Below are positions 22,055-32,935 of a stretch of DNA of 64,000 nucleotides, piece after piece. The notes under the pieces are model-generated. The model had not been told where the DNA came from and searched no databases. It saw only the letters and a list, made by a program, of their open reading frames with translations. The stretch is from the NCBI GenBank assembly GCA_963662175.1, contig OY759219.1:30794908-30858907 (forward strand), in the 5' to 3' direction. Position numbers and translations under genes: made by a program. How positions within the stretch are numbered: the stretch's first letter is position 1; each line of letters opens with the position of its first letter. Source of the stretch: Aradus depressus. Its lineage: Eukaryota; Arthropoda; Insecta; Hemiptera; Aradidae.

Positions 22055-22385
22055 CCGGAACTACCAACATCCTCCGACTTTTGGTGACAAGTATCCCAGA
22101 GAGTTTTACCATATTCCGCCATGTGGTAATTCCAGGCACTTCAAGTATCCATATGTTATTACCATATTCCGCCATGTGGTGACTCCAGCATTTCTTGTAC
22201 CCCTGTAACTAACCTAACAACATCTTGGCAGCACCCCTGGAACTCTCAACATAACTTGACTTTTGGTGACTCCAGGCACATCAAGCATCCCTATGACTAT
22301 TACCGTATTCCGACTTTTGAAGTCCCGATTAGTTCAAGTATCCCTGGGACTATTACTATATTCCTACTTGTAATGACTTAACTGA
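22055..22385. repeat. Degenerate ~54-bp tandem repeat
   Basis: Five to six diverged units built from 'attccgacttttggtgactc', 'caggcacatcaagtatccct' and 'atgactattaccatat'. Indels are frequent, so the exact period drifts. It looks like an old minisatellite. Confidence 0.6.
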
Positions 22386-22386
22386 G

Positions 22387-22550
22387 ACGTTAAGCGATGA
22401 TCCCAAGTCTGTGCGATAAGTACTCGTTAAAGACCCTTAATTATATAACTAAACCTAAGTAAACAAAATTTTGGACTCCCACAGGAGAGCCAGATGTCCA
22501 CTAGAGTGATGAAAGAGCACTCGATATAAAGCCCGGGCATGAGTCACAAC
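22387..22550 (+). mobile_element. SINE fragment, central and 3' part
   Basis: Begins inside the central domain ('gagacgttaagcgatgatcc') and ends 'cccgggcatgagtcacaact'. The tRNA head is absent. Confidence 0.7.
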
Positions 22551-23021
22551 TAACTAATCATCATAGATAGCTATATTCCATAACCAGAAAATACTATATA
22601 TTTCTCGTTTAATATTTCGTTTCAAACAAATAATTGTTCACTAGTTCCACTGTTTAATTATGCACAAATTTTCAGCAAAATAGTATTAACCGTTGCCCAG
22701 ATATCGAGACGGTCAGACGCTAAACACTCGTTAATAGATGTTCTTCTTTCTAAAGAAATCTAAGGGTAATATTTCGTGTCACTTACCATCTGTATCAGTA
22801 GATCTTCAAATGGTATGGTTAATGGTAAGGTACAGAGCGGTGGACAGGTCTACTTCATCAATACACTTGACACGACCCCTTCAACAGGTTGTATGTCAAT
22901 CAGACAGGTACTTCAGATCCTCCCCCATTGGCTTTCAATCACCTTCCAATACAAGAATCCTTACAATAACTTCGATGGATAGAAGAATAGACAATCCACG
23001 AATTGGCCCAGTTACAACTTG
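22551..23021. other. Unassigned stretch
   Basis: Open on the plus strand in two frames (22738-23247 and 22776-22982). No domain is recognised, and the longer frame runs into a SINE fragment and a MITE, so it is not a gene. Confidence 0.3.
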
Positions 23022-23150
23022 TACGAGGTCACATCATCTAGTACCAGAATGCTCTTTGGTCGCTTCGGTTGAACCCGATTGTGATGTGGGAATTCTAAAT
23101 TTTGTCTACATTTTTATTCACTCAGATCAGAGGTTTTTAACGCTTACCTG
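23022..23150 (-). mobile_element. SINE fragment interrupted by a hAT-type MITE
   Basis: Minus-oriented 3' part of the SINE ('acgaggtcacatcatctagt' to 'ttttaacgcttacctg'), ending exactly where the MITE at 23151 starts. Confidence 0.65.
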
Positions 23151-23692
23151 CCGGGGCGTAACCAGGGGGGGCACGTGCCCCCCCCTCCCCCTGGCCAGAG
23201 AAAAAGACCAAGATTACGAAAATTGTGCTTTACTTAAATGTCCATGAACAAAACAAGTCATATTACATTTATTTAAATATACATGAATTCGATCATTTCA
23301 TTTCCTCGTTCAAAATCTTCATTTATGTTATACTTCATACTCTTAAAGCTGATTTTACATGCGCAGTAAAAGTGCGCAAAAAAAATCGCAGCAGCAGCAA
23401 ATGGATGTTTCATTTAATTCTAAAAGCACAGAAACCAGACCTGCTTTTGCGCTTTGCATTTTTGCTGCTCATGTAAAGTCAGCTTAAGCATTACAGTCAG
23501 TGATTTCCTCAGGGGGGAGCTTCTAGAGGTCCGAGTCTCCCAAATTAATAACAAAAAGGCTGCAGCGCTAACCACGGAAACTGTGGACTGTGTTCCCGGG
23601 AGTCTATACACCCCCCCCCCCCCCTTCCTCCCCTGTAGCCTAACTTTGCAGCCCCCCCCCCCCCCCTGCTGAAAATCCTGGCTACGCCCCTG
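23151..23692. mobile_element. hAT-type MITE with a nested second MITE
   Basis: Ends CCGGGGCGTAACCAGG and the complement of CAGGGGCGTAGCCAGG match the common hAT terminus CAGGGGCGTAGCCAGG. The flanking 8-mers CTTACCTG (23143-23150) and CGTAACTG (23693-23700) agree at 6 of 8 positions, as expected for an old 8-bp duplication. Poly(C) tracts lie near both ends and there is no transposase. The open frames inside are artefacts. Confidence 0.75.
23341..23489. mobile_element. Short palindromic MITE nested in the hAT MITE
   Basis: Inverted ends CTTAAAGCTGATTTTACATG (left) and the complement of CTTAAGCTGACTTTACATG (right) enclose about 110 bp containing GCAGCAGCAGC. No ORF of its own. Confidence 0.65.
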
Positions 23693-23699
23693 CGTAACT

Positions 23700-24170
23700 G
23701 TCGTTTGCGCAAAAGGAGCTGCTAAATCTTCATACTAAATGTGTCGATAAATTTATTTCATCGGCAGTTATTAAAGTTTATGATTTGAGCCCCCTTCTGT
23801 GAACTTCTCTTCGATCGATATCGCTGAAATTTGACAGTTTATGTCCTCATTGGTTTTAGATTTCGAATATGAAAACTCATGTCGATACATTCATTACATC
23901 GGCCGCTATTGAGGTTTTTGTGTTGAGCCGCCCCTCTGACCTTCCTCTTTTGCCGATTCCGAGGAAAAATTAATAGTTGTCCAGTTATTAGAGTTTTCGT
24001 GAAAAACATCTCCCCTAATTCCCCTTTTTTATTGGTAAATTTGGCTGAAGGTCAGTAGGTGTTGTTAGAAGGTTCGGAATTCACATATAAAATTTCGTGT
24101 CGATACATTATTTATATAGTTATATCGAAGCGATTTCACAATTTTCCAATATACTTCGTATAGCTGGGGA
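23700..24170 (-). repeat. F2 repeat, near full length
   Basis: Runs from 'gtttgcgcaaaaggagctgc' through two 'gatacattcattacatcggc' blocks to the terminal hairpin 'atacttcgtatagctgggga'. Confidence 0.75.
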
Positions 24171-24176
24171 AGTTTA

Positions 24177-24258
24177 ACCTAAAGGCCTCGGCCGGGTTTC
24201 AAACTCGTGTTCTTGAGCTGAGAAGGTAAGCACGCTACCCCTGAGCCACCAGCGCCCT
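24177..24258 (-). repeat. Isolated SINE tRNA-like head
   Basis: Minus strand: GGGCGCTGGTGGCTCAGGGG (A box), then TGAGCTCAAGAACACGAG and a damaged B box. Only the tRNA-related region is present. Confidence 0.7.
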
Positions 24259-24626
24259 AGATATGAAAGCAACAAGCGGAGCAGCCACTAGATGGAGGTT
24301 TGATAATTAGGGACGGAGAGAAGGGCAGAGGTTGCACAAAGGTTGCAGAGGTCCACAGTTAATAGGGCCTGTTGCACCTTGCCCAGAGTAATTAGCAGTC
24401 CATCCTTTATTATTGTAGCGGCTGTTTTAGCAGAGAAACTATACTGACTCCTCTTAATAGTACATCTCGACAGGTTGTCTTTAGCAAATGGAATGGCGGA
24501 TATAGCTGAATGCAGCGGAAAACTAAGCGAGTAAAACTGTGCCGAATCGACTTCGGGAGCCTTGAGGCTTTTCAAAAGGGTAAACTGTTTTCTCGTAGAA
24601 CCAACAGACAAATTCATCCCCCTCCA
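24259..24626. other. Unassigned stretch with a 109-codon minus-strand frame
   Basis: The frame 24617-24288 has no recognised domain and no visible splice sites at consistent positions. Possibly unique DNA. Confidence 0.25.
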
Positions 24627-24935
24627 AAACTTCGACCGTTTGCGCTAATATTCAATAGTTGACGTACGTAGGGGCTCCTAAAAATTTTGTATCGATAAAT
24701 TCATTAGTTCGGCAATTATTAGGGTTTATCTATTTAGCCTCCCTCCCTGTACCTCTCTTCCCTTCAGTCGATATTGCTGATATTTGACAGGTTATGTCAG
24801 CATTTGGTTTTGACTTGAAATATGAAATTTCATGACGATACATTCATTCTGTTGAGAGTTATCGTGTTCACAGGCACTATCAGGAAGTCGGAAAACATGA
24901 AATTCCTTTGAAAACGCAATTTAGGAACCTAAATC
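24627..24935 (-). repeat. F2 repeat copy
   Basis: 'aacttcgaccgtttgcgcta', 'cgataaattcattagttcgg' and 'cttcagtcgatattgctgat' are F2 blocks in minus order. Confidence 0.7.
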
Positions 24936-25215
24936 AGACGAAATTAAGACTAAGTTTATTTCGCAAAATATCGCTTATATTTATTATATTTCTAACCAAA
25001 CCAAAATTCTTTATAAAAAAAAATTGTAGAAAAAATTAGCAAGTACGTTTTATATGAAGTTCCTTTTTTTTGTAGACCTACCGGTTTTTAAGATGTGTCA
25101 AAAACCGCCGTGAACCCCCTTTTTTTTAGACATTTACTTGATTTACGCAAAAACTGTTAGTTCTATCGAAAAATTGTTCCTTACGAAAAATATTCCCTAT
25201 TAAATTTGCAACTAC
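24936..25215 (+). repeat. F3 repeat, middle and 3' part
   Basis: 'ataccgcttatatttat'-like middle and 'cgcaaaaactgttagttcta' plus 'tcgaaaaattgttccttacg' at the end. Confidence 0.65.
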
Positions 25216-25545
25216 CTTACAACATTACATTCATTACATCGGCAGTTATTGGGCTTTTGAGTTGAGCCCCGCAGTATAGAGGAAGATATGAAATCGGTCA
25301 AAAATTCGATGCGGAGTTTTCAACGGAATTTCATGTTTTCCGACCTCTAGATTCCAAATATGGAAAAACAATTTTTGTCTCTCTGTGAACAGGATAACTA
25401 CCGATAGAATGAATGTATCGACACAAAATTACAGATTTCAATTTAAACCCACTTAAGGAAACAGTCGACTGGTTTTGAAGAAGGAGCGAAAATATAATAG
25501 ATTAATTAGTTCTGGGGAAGTATATCGCCCGTGTTCCTCTGATGA
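25216..25545 (+). repeat. F2 repeat, rearranged copy
   Basis: A short minus piece ('cattacatcggcagttattg') is joined to a plus piece that ends 'attagttctggggaagtata'. Confidence 0.65.
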
Positions 25546-26237
25546 CTTTTCACTGGTACAATCTTTCTAGACGCACAAAGATACATCATCTGAAAATGGT
25601 CAAAACGTAAAAAAATCTCGGATTTCCGCGCGAATAGAATACTTCCAGTTAGTAACTTCTCGAAGGGACTCTGTAGAATCCAACCATTAACAAACAACTC
25701 AAATATGTGGGATGAGGTAGCAGTTTGGTTTCCTGGGTCTCTTTGAGGACGGCTTTCAGATATTTCAAATTACAAACAGCGACCACAAACGACGGAACTC
25801 CTGTTCTTCAGTTCTTTGCGTGGACAATGCTCGGAACGCGGCGCATTACTCTCTCTCTCTCTCTCGTCGAGAGAACTGCTTGCCACTTCACAAAGAGAGG
25901 AAGAATGGTATTCCTTGGGAGTGGAAGGGAGTTAAAAAGGACGGTAGCCGCTCCTTCTCTTGTAGCAACACGGAACTCCACTTTCACGGACCATGTTCCT
26001 GGACAATGCCCCCACCGCTCTAAACACCAGTCTCCAACCTTTAATTGTCTGCTAAATTGAATAAATAAGCCAACAAGATAGTACATTAATACAACACGCT
26101 ATACTCTCAACTGGTTACTCTTAACCACTGTTTTACATCAATTCCTTCCTTTTTAGAAACCTATTACAAACACGCTGTTGTAAACATGAAATAATATTTA
26201 TTTTTGTTAAACTAAATCTTAGAATATAAACGCATAT
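25546..26237. other. Unassigned GC-balanced stretch with (CT)n microsatellite
   Basis: A (TC)n run sits at about 25848-25865. Long frames on both strands (plus 25725-26060, minus 26086-25808) read through the microsatellite and are not recognised. It may be unique sequence. Confidence 0.3.
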
Positions 26238-26432
26238 TGCCAGCTGAGCTCAAGATCGCGGGTTCAAAGCTATAGATTTTTTATCTTTGAGATGAAAAAC
26301 CTTGAGCATGCTGTCTTTCTTGTACGATGTCAGGTACTCGTTGAAGACACCATACCCCAGAGTGACGAAAGAAGAGCGCTTTGGTAGTAGGCAATATGAC
26401 ATTGTAGTTAAAGCCCAGGAATGAGTCATAAT
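26238..26432 (+). mobile_element. SINE copy, decayed
   Basis: B box (GGGTTCAAAGC), central remnants and the 3' part ending 'gcccaggaatgagtcataat'. The A box is lost and there are internal deletions. Confidence 0.7.
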
Positions 26433-26685
26433 ATACTATAAATGCATATGGGATGATAATAACAATAATAATTATTAAAAAATAAATAATAGAAAATAAA
26501 ACTGTAAAAAATTCCTAATATTAAAATATACAATAGACTTAGTTCATATTTGTTAGTAAGATGTTGTGAGAAGAGATTTGTGACCTGTTTTCAACGCAAC
26601 AGTGTCATCATCAGTGGAATACCCAACCAGACAGCGTAGCGGTTAAAGAACGACTGGCGCCAGTCGTGATAGATTTAGTTAGTTA
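26433..26685. other. AT-rich stretch with CTGATGAT/GAAA motif and palindrome
   Basis: The minus strand at 26614-26589 reads CTGATGAT, a 5-bp imperfect stem with TGTT loop, then GAAA, resembling the foldback motifs elsewhere. An 18-bp perfect palindrome, ACGACTGGCGCCAGTCGT, lies at 26650-26667. Confidence 0.45.
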
Positions 26686-26890
26686 TTATGACTTTATCTT
26701 CGAGGTCATATCGCCTACTACCATAGCTCTCTTTTGTCGCTTTGGTCAACATGAGACCGACTCTTCAGTGGGAGTCCGAAATTTTGCCTACCCAGGTTTA
26801 TTGACCTAGGGTAAGGGTCTCTAACAAATACCTGATTGTGCGAAGGACGGCGTGCTCAAGGTTTTTTTCATCTCACAGATAAAAAGGGCT
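26686..26890 (-). mobile_element. SINE copy, decayed
   Basis: Minus orientation, 3' part to central domain ('ttatgactttatcttcgagg' to 'gaaggacggcgtgctcaagg'). The tRNA head is missing. Confidence 0.7.
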
Positions 26891-27428
26891 GGTCCATTTT
26901 AAGGTAGTGTAATGTTCCTTTGAGGCAATACATTTTTGAACAGATGCTGCCTGTGTACATTAGCCTCCAAGGTCCGAATTAAATGAGGGCTATAGGGGAT
27001 GGTACCAGTGGCCCACGGCTACCCCCCCAAATTCTTCAACAATCCGGGACCGTTGCCTTGCTCTACGCTCCTCCCATAAGCAAGGAGCTTCTCCATATTT
27101 CTAAATCAGAACACAACCAAAACTCCAGGAGTGTCGGTTGTCTATACGGGTAGATAATTACATTCTAGTTTCAGGGTTCGTACCTAAGTAGGAACTAGGT
27201 CTTCGCCTACCCGCTATATTTCTTTTGAAAGCCTATAATTTGTTACTAAATTATTGGTTCTTATTTCATTTTTGGTTTTTTATCATCTAAATCATTATAC
27301 TCTCTGAATTTTGGGCGTCTAGAGTAAGACCTTCATTTCTTGGACAACCGAACCATACATAATAACTGGAAGGTGTATACTGGTAAGGAGATCAAAATTA
27401 TGGTAAAAGCAGTCAGATCAAGTCAACT
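26891..27428. other. Unassigned stretch
   Basis: GC-balanced to 27220, then AT-rich. No ORF or family match. Confidence 0.25.
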
Positions 27429-27594
27429 AGACCTGACTCAGGAAGGCTCCGGAAGCGAACCAGACCTGACTCAGGAAGGCTCCAGAAGCTAACGAGACCT
27501 TACTTGGGAAGGCTCCGGAAGCCAATCAATCCTGACTTAGGAAAGGGTCCGGTAGCCAAACAGACCTGATTCAAGAAGGCTCCTCTCAGATTTT
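27429..27594. repeat. 33-bp minisatellite, five units
   Basis: Unit starts AGACCTGACTCAGGAAGGCT followed by CCGGAAGC. Units begin at about 27429, 27462, 27495, 27528 and 27562. No associated gene. Confidence 0.9.
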
Positions 27595-28399
27595 TTTTGT
27601 TGTTGATTATTTTTCCTTCTTGAATCAAGTTACAATAGCCACGCAGATTTTTTTTTCATCATTGGAATAAAAAGGTCGGAAGACATAAAATTCCGCTAAA
27701 AATTCCGCATCGAATTTGTGACGGTTTACTTCTACTTTGGTGTAAAAAAAAAAAAAAAAACGATAAATATAGGGAGAATATATCCAAAATATTTTTCTTT
27801 TAAAATTCGTCTCTGGCTGAGCCCCAAAACTGTAGACCAGTAAACAATATTCCTTTATTCGAAATTCTATTTTCTTCCTATTATAATATATTCAAGCGCT
27901 ATTATTATATAATATACCACATGTACTACAATATCCTCGATCGTTCATTTCCCTTAAATTTCTCTTATCCTGAATATTATATTAAACCTTTGATAATTTT
28001 ACACTTCAAAGACCCCTTCCTCTTCACTACTCCTCACAGCGTCTTTGAAATATTAATAAGGCTTTCTGTTAAACATTTAATATTTAAATTTTGATCTTTA
28101 AATTTTAAAATATCGTCCGTAGACAGTAATGTAAATATTAAGTATTTTAACGAAACTTTAAAAGGCCAATAGCTTTAATGGACTGAGCTTTTATGCTCTC
28201 AGCTCTCTTTGACAGTCGTGCTTCTCAGTACTGCTATTTTGCAGAAATAATAATTTATCGGATAGTTCAAGAGAAAAAAATCAGTCAAAGATTATTGGTT
28301 CCTTCTGTGACATCGAATGTAATTATTTCTTACATTTAGACAATATATATTTTTTGAAGAAAAAGAAATAAAAAAAAACTAAAGGTTTTAACTGAAGGG
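27595..28399. other. AT-rich stretch without genes
   Basis: Poly(A) run near 27747. A short F2-like scrap ('ggtcggaagacataaaattc') lies at 27670-27720. Otherwise unassigned. Confidence 0.35.
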
Positions 28400-29013
28400 G
28401 GATTAATCGAATTGGTGAATCATCAGGTAGGTCCTCCCTCAGCACAAATTATTAAATTACGTTTTCGCTGTTCCAAACCAATTGACCAATTAAAATTCAA
28501 TATTTGACTTACATAGCGGATTCTGAACCCTGGTACTAAATTTTCTGTCAATATATTCGATACATCGGCAGTTATTGGGATTTTTGAGTTGTGCCCCCTC
28601 TCGCTCCTCTGCCGATTTCACTGAAAATAAACAGTTGTCGTCCTTATAGTGCTTTCAATATACATATATATGAAATCTCGTTTGTATACATTCATTCTTT
28701 CAGGAGTCGTATTCAAAGACATACACACACCTACAGACTGTTCTTCTAACGCTATACAAAGTATAGGGTGTTATGAAATAGGTCAGAAATTCGATGCAAA
28801 ATTTTCAAAGGGATTTCATGTTTCCCGTCCTTCATGATTCCAAAAAAATTTCATGAGTCTGTCTGTGAACTCGATGAATGTATCGACATGAAATTTTATA
28901 TATGTATCCAGAACACCCTAAGGACAACACCTATTAATTTTTGGCCAAAACGATCAAAGGGAAGTGGAGGATTAGAGGGAGATTTATCACAAAAGCTCTA
29001 ATAACTGCCATTG
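28400..29013. repeat. Two F2 copies head to head
   Basis: A minus copy (28400-28735) meets a plus copy (28745-29013) at the terminal hairpin region ('ctatacaaagtatagggtgt'). The plus copy is cut at 29013 by a SINE. Confidence 0.65.
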
Positions 29014-29356
29014 TAAGGTTAGGTTAGGTTTTATGACTCATGCCAGGGCTTTAACTATGGTGGTCATATCGCCTACTACCAGAGCGCTTTTTCGTCACTC
29101 TGGTGAAAAAGAGCCCGACTCTACTGTGGGAGTCCTAAATTTTGCATACCCTAAATTTTTATTCATCTGGGGTAAGGGTCTTTAACGAGTACCTGAAATC
29201 GTACAGGCTCATCGCTTAACGTCCCATCCGAAGGACGGCGTATTTAATTTTATTTTACCTCCCAGATAAGGAGGAGAAGGGATTCAGTCGGGTTTCGAAC
29301 CCACAATCTTGAGCTCAGAAGGCAATCACGCATACCACTGAGCTACCGGCGCCCTT
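29014..29356 (-). mobile_element. Full-length SINE with (AACCT)n tail
   Basis: Plus strand begins GGTTAGGTTAGGTTTTATGA and ends at GGCGCCC. All domains are present; the B box is GGGTTCGAAACCC. It is inserted in F2. No clear target duplication was identified. Confidence 0.9.
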
Positions 29357-29509
29357 AACACTGCTGTATTATATACGACCACTCCACTTCAAAGTTGGTA
29401 AAATAGTTTTGTCTGTTTTCTGCTCTGTATGCTAAGAACTACAGACGAAGAGACTGGTTAGGATTTTAAGCCAGAGGAAAATAATAAACAACGAGTAATT
29501 CAAATTTTA

Positions 29510-29790
29510 CTGATAAAAGTCGTCGGTGCATCACCGGTAATGTACAACATATGTAAATCCAAAGGTCTATAAGGACGACTCATATTAATTTTAAGCTTAA
29601 TCAGCCAATGGGGAGGGGAGGATCAGAGGGGGCTTAACTCAAATTCTCTAATAACTGCCGATGTAGTGAATGTATCGACACAAAATTTAGTATGACAATT
29701 CAGAAAACACTATGTAATAGAAACAAAAATATAATTGATTAATTCGTGCTGGGTATGTACACAGCTAGTGATTCACCGACAACTTTTATT
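29510..29790 (+). repeat. F2 derivative with the same terminus at both ends
   Basis: The left end 'aagtcgtcggtgcatcaccg' and the right end 'gtgattcaccgacaactttt' are inverted copies of the F2 palindromic terminus, so this copy is a short terminal-inverted-repeat derivative. Confidence 0.65.
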
Positions 29791-29799
29791 TTTATATGC

Positions 29800-29869
29800 T
29801 GATCCTTGTATATTTTTAATATATATATTATATATATATAATATATATATTAAAAATATACAAGGATCA
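29800..29869. repeat. 70-bp perfect palindrome
   Basis: Arms begin TGATCCTTGTATATTTTTAA and end with the exact complement, with an AT-alternating centre. It lies directly beside the F2 derivative. Confidence 0.85.
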
Positions 29870-30439
29870 GGATATTATATATTTTCTGTTTCTAAAGAAT
29901 GTTTAACTTCAGATCTGAGATTGAGAATTTAATGTTTTTATAGGATTTTAAAGAATGTCATATTTCTTCTCTTTCCAATTAATTCAATTATCCCTTAAAG
30001 TTAAAAGTATCTCTGTATAATATAAGTCGGTTCAATAAAAAAAAAATTCAAACTTTCTTTTCATTCAAAAAAAAAATAAAAATGATTAAAAAAAAATGAA
30101 ACCCAGAAAAAAAAAGAAGAATATATAAAAATGAAAAGAAAAGTTTACATTCAACGCGAATTATGAATATTCAGGAATTAAAAATGAGGCTTTTGGAGAA
30201 AGCATATTTAGAATTGGTGATTCTCGGTAGACCAATTTGTAGGATATTGGCAATCCTACAGAACTGAACTCACCCCCAACCAGGATAAATTACCTTATTG
30301 AATACTTGATTATAGCAAGCCCAATCCGATTTCGGCCCTCTCAGAACCACCCTCTGTAGATGAAATCTTTTGAATTATTGAAAACTCAATGCTTTCCCAT
30401 GTTCAACTTTTTTTTTTTTTCTTGGATTTTATTCAATAA
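29870..30439. other. AT-rich stretch without genes
   Basis: Several poly(A)/(T) runs. A GC-balanced bit at 30220-30360 has no ORF. Confidence 0.3.
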
Positions 30440-30851
30440 AATATATTTTTTTTATTTCACCAGAAAAACGAAGTATAGATGAAGTTAAGTAATCACTAAG
30501 AAGAATTTCTTGTTTTCCGTTCTCCTGATTACAAAAATGAAAAAAAAAAAAAAATTGTTTGTCTGTGAACGTGATAACTCCCGATAGAATAAATATAATA
30601 TAATATAATATAAATAGAACCACCTAAGAACGACAACTATAGATTTTCCGCCAAATTGGTCAAAGGGGAGGTAGGTTTAACATAAAAACTCGAATAACTG
30701 CCGTTGTAAAGATTGTATTGATACGAAATTTCATTTGTAAATTATGTAAGTTCAATAAGGACCTATTAATTTTCAGCGGAATCAGTCAAAGGGGAGGGGG
30801 GGATTAGAGGGGGCTTAACACAAAAATCCCAATTTCTGCTGATGTAATGAA
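30440..30851 (+). repeat. F2 repeat cut by a SINE
   Basis: Blocks 'aacgtgataactcccgatag', 'aaaggggaggtaggtttaac' and 'tgctgatgtaatga' run up to the SINE at 30852. Confidence 0.7.
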
Positions 30852-31107
30852 GAGGGCCCCGGTAGCTCAGTGGTATGCGTGCTTGCCTTCTGTGCTCAAG
30901 AGTCCCGAGCCTATACAGTGTTAGGTACTCGTTAAAAGACCCCTGTCCTAAGTGAATAAAAATTTAGGGTAGGCAAAATTTAGGTCTCCCACAGTAGAGT
31001 CGGGCTCATGTCCACCAGAGTGACGAAAGAGCGCTCTGGTAGTAGGCGATATGACCTCGTAGTTAAAGCCCGGGCATGAGTCATAAAATCTATCCTAACC
31101 TAACCTA
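30852..31107 (+). mobile_element. SINE with internal deletion and (AACCT)n tail
   Basis: Starts GAGGGCCCCGGTAGCTCAGT and jumps from 'gtgctcaag' into 'agtcccgagcctatacag', losing the B box and GTCCTTCGG block. The tail reads ATCCTAACCTAACCT. Confidence 0.85.
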
Positions 31108-31285
31108 TATTTTTTCTTCTTCTTTTTTTTTTTTTTTTTTATTGGCTGTAGATATTTTTTCTTATATTTTATTTTATATAACTATAAGATTATGTATTTT
31201 GTAAAAAAAAAAAAAAAACACACTCTTTCCCATAAAGGTTGTTATCTTTAGTGCAATAAAAAAATGTATCTATCTATTTATTCAA

Positions 31286-31521
31286 GGTTAGGTTAGGTTT
31301 TATGACTTATGCCCGGGCTTTAACTAAAAAATCGCCTACTACCAGAGCGCTCTTTTGTCACTCTGGTGGACATGAGCCCGACTCGGCCAGGTTCGGGATC
31401 ATCGCTTAAAGTCCCATCATACCTTCCAGATAAAATAAACTAAGGGCCTCGGTCGGGTTTCGAACCCACGTTCTTGAGCTTAGAAGGCAAGCACGCATAC
31501 CACTGAGCTACCGGCGCCCTC
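31286..31521 (-). mobile_element. SINE with deletion of the TACTCGTTAA segment
   Basis: GGTTAGGTTAGGTTTTATGA at the tail side and GAGGGCGCCGGTAGCTCAGT at the head. Between 'gagcccgactcgg' and 'ccaggttcgggatcatcgct' about 100 bp of the consensus are missing. Confidence 0.85.
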
Positions 31522-32469
31522 TTCTAAAGTATATAAAATAAAATATGTCCTTTGCTAAGGGAAAATAGTAGTAGCCATAACACAAAAATAAATAATGATT
31601 AAAAAAAAAAAAAAGAAAGAAAATGAAGAAAAAAAAATATATATATATCTATCTTAATTATTTTTGAATATACTAAATAATAAGTAATATATACTAGATA
31701 AATAAGTAATATATAGTAAAAGAGTTTAGTAGGAAACATAATACATTTTAAGATGGACATTAACGACAAACATTCATTACAATGTACTTACAGTAAATAA
31801 CAATGGTGAGACTGGAAGAAAAATGTCTGGCTGTCTCTTAACGTAATGTATATATCCCATTTTAATAAGATCGTTCAAAGGCACCCAGAGAGTAATTTTC
31901 TAAGTGAAAACCCGTGTGAAAATGTAGACTAGAGGTGATTCAGAAGGTATGCTGTGAATGGACTGGAGGGGGATGGTGATTCTATTAACACGATGGGTGC
32001 TATTACCATTGTCCAGATATTTCTTGTGTTACCAATTAGTTCTGACAGAAGTCCGGCGTATCAGCTGTGGTGATCGGGAAGAAGAATGCTATCTGGTGAA
32101 TGAGTACATCTGGTTTATAAGAGAGATAGAATGATGCCTTGATATCCTCTGGTGATATGAATATCACAGCTCTGTGATGACTCAATTAGTAGAGCCAATC
32201 AGCTGAAATTTGTGCATTTTGTACTTCTTTGGTGGCTAATGCATTAAATTGTTTTATCAAATTATGTCTCATTTCTTCATTGACTTTTATAAAACATCGT
32301 AAACCTGAATTAGGTACTGTTTTAACCAAAATATAAGTGATAATTTTGAAAAATAAAAAAAAAAGCAAATGTGTGAGTGACGCAGTACTCGCGATAATTG
32401 ATGTGTAAATATTTGCTTTAGTTTCAAAAATTTGCTGTCGTGCACTGATTTTGATTAAAATTTGTTTTA
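31522..32469. other. AT-rich then mixed stretch; weak coding hint on minus strand
   Basis: The minus-strand frame at 32368-32186 ends CFIKVNEEMRHNLIKQFNAL and a further 17 residues before a stop. It resembles part of a protein but no domain was identified with confidence. It could be a transposon-derived or host exon fragment. The rest shows no gene. Confidence 0.25.
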
Positions 32470-32662
32470 GGTTAGGTTAGGTTAGGTTTTATGACTCATG
32501 CCCGGGCTTTAACAACGAGGTCATATCGCCTACTACCAGAGCGCTCTTTCGTCACTCTGGTGGACATGAGCCCGACTCTACTGTGGGAGTCCTAAATTTT
32601 GCCTACCCTAAATTTTTATTCATCTAGGGTAGGGGTCTTTAACGAGTACCTGACATCGTACG
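32470..32662 (-). mobile_element. 5'-truncated SINE with four AACCT units
   Basis: Plus strand: four GGTTA units then GGTTTTATGACTCATGCCCG, running to 'gacatcgtac'. The tRNA head and central block are absent, as expected for incomplete reverse transcription. This copy has the longest telomere-like tail in the window. Confidence 0.85.
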
Positions 32663-32734
32663 TTTTATAATGTTACAATATGAAAAGTAGTATAAGGAAT
32701 TAAACTTTCAAATTTATTGTTCTTCAATTTCTTT

Positions 32735-32935
32735 TACATATGAAATTATAGGTTTGTAATAGCTATGTGTGCCCAGGACCCCATAAGGGCAATATTAATT
32801 TTCAGCAAAAGGGAAGGCGAGGGGTGGGGTGATTTACACAAAAACCCTAATAGCTGCCGATGTAATGAATATAGACATAAAATGTATTTTATAAGGACAA
32901 TTTACAGCGATATTGGCCAACGGGAAGGGGACGGA
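32735..32935 (+). repeat. F2 repeat fragment
   Basis: 'cataagggcaatattaattt' and 'aatagctgccgatgtaatga' are F2 blocks. Confidence 0.6.

Noticed and set aside
25725..26086. Gene across the (CT)n microsatellite
   Set aside because: Both strands are open at once, the frames pass through the microsatellite, and no domain is seen.
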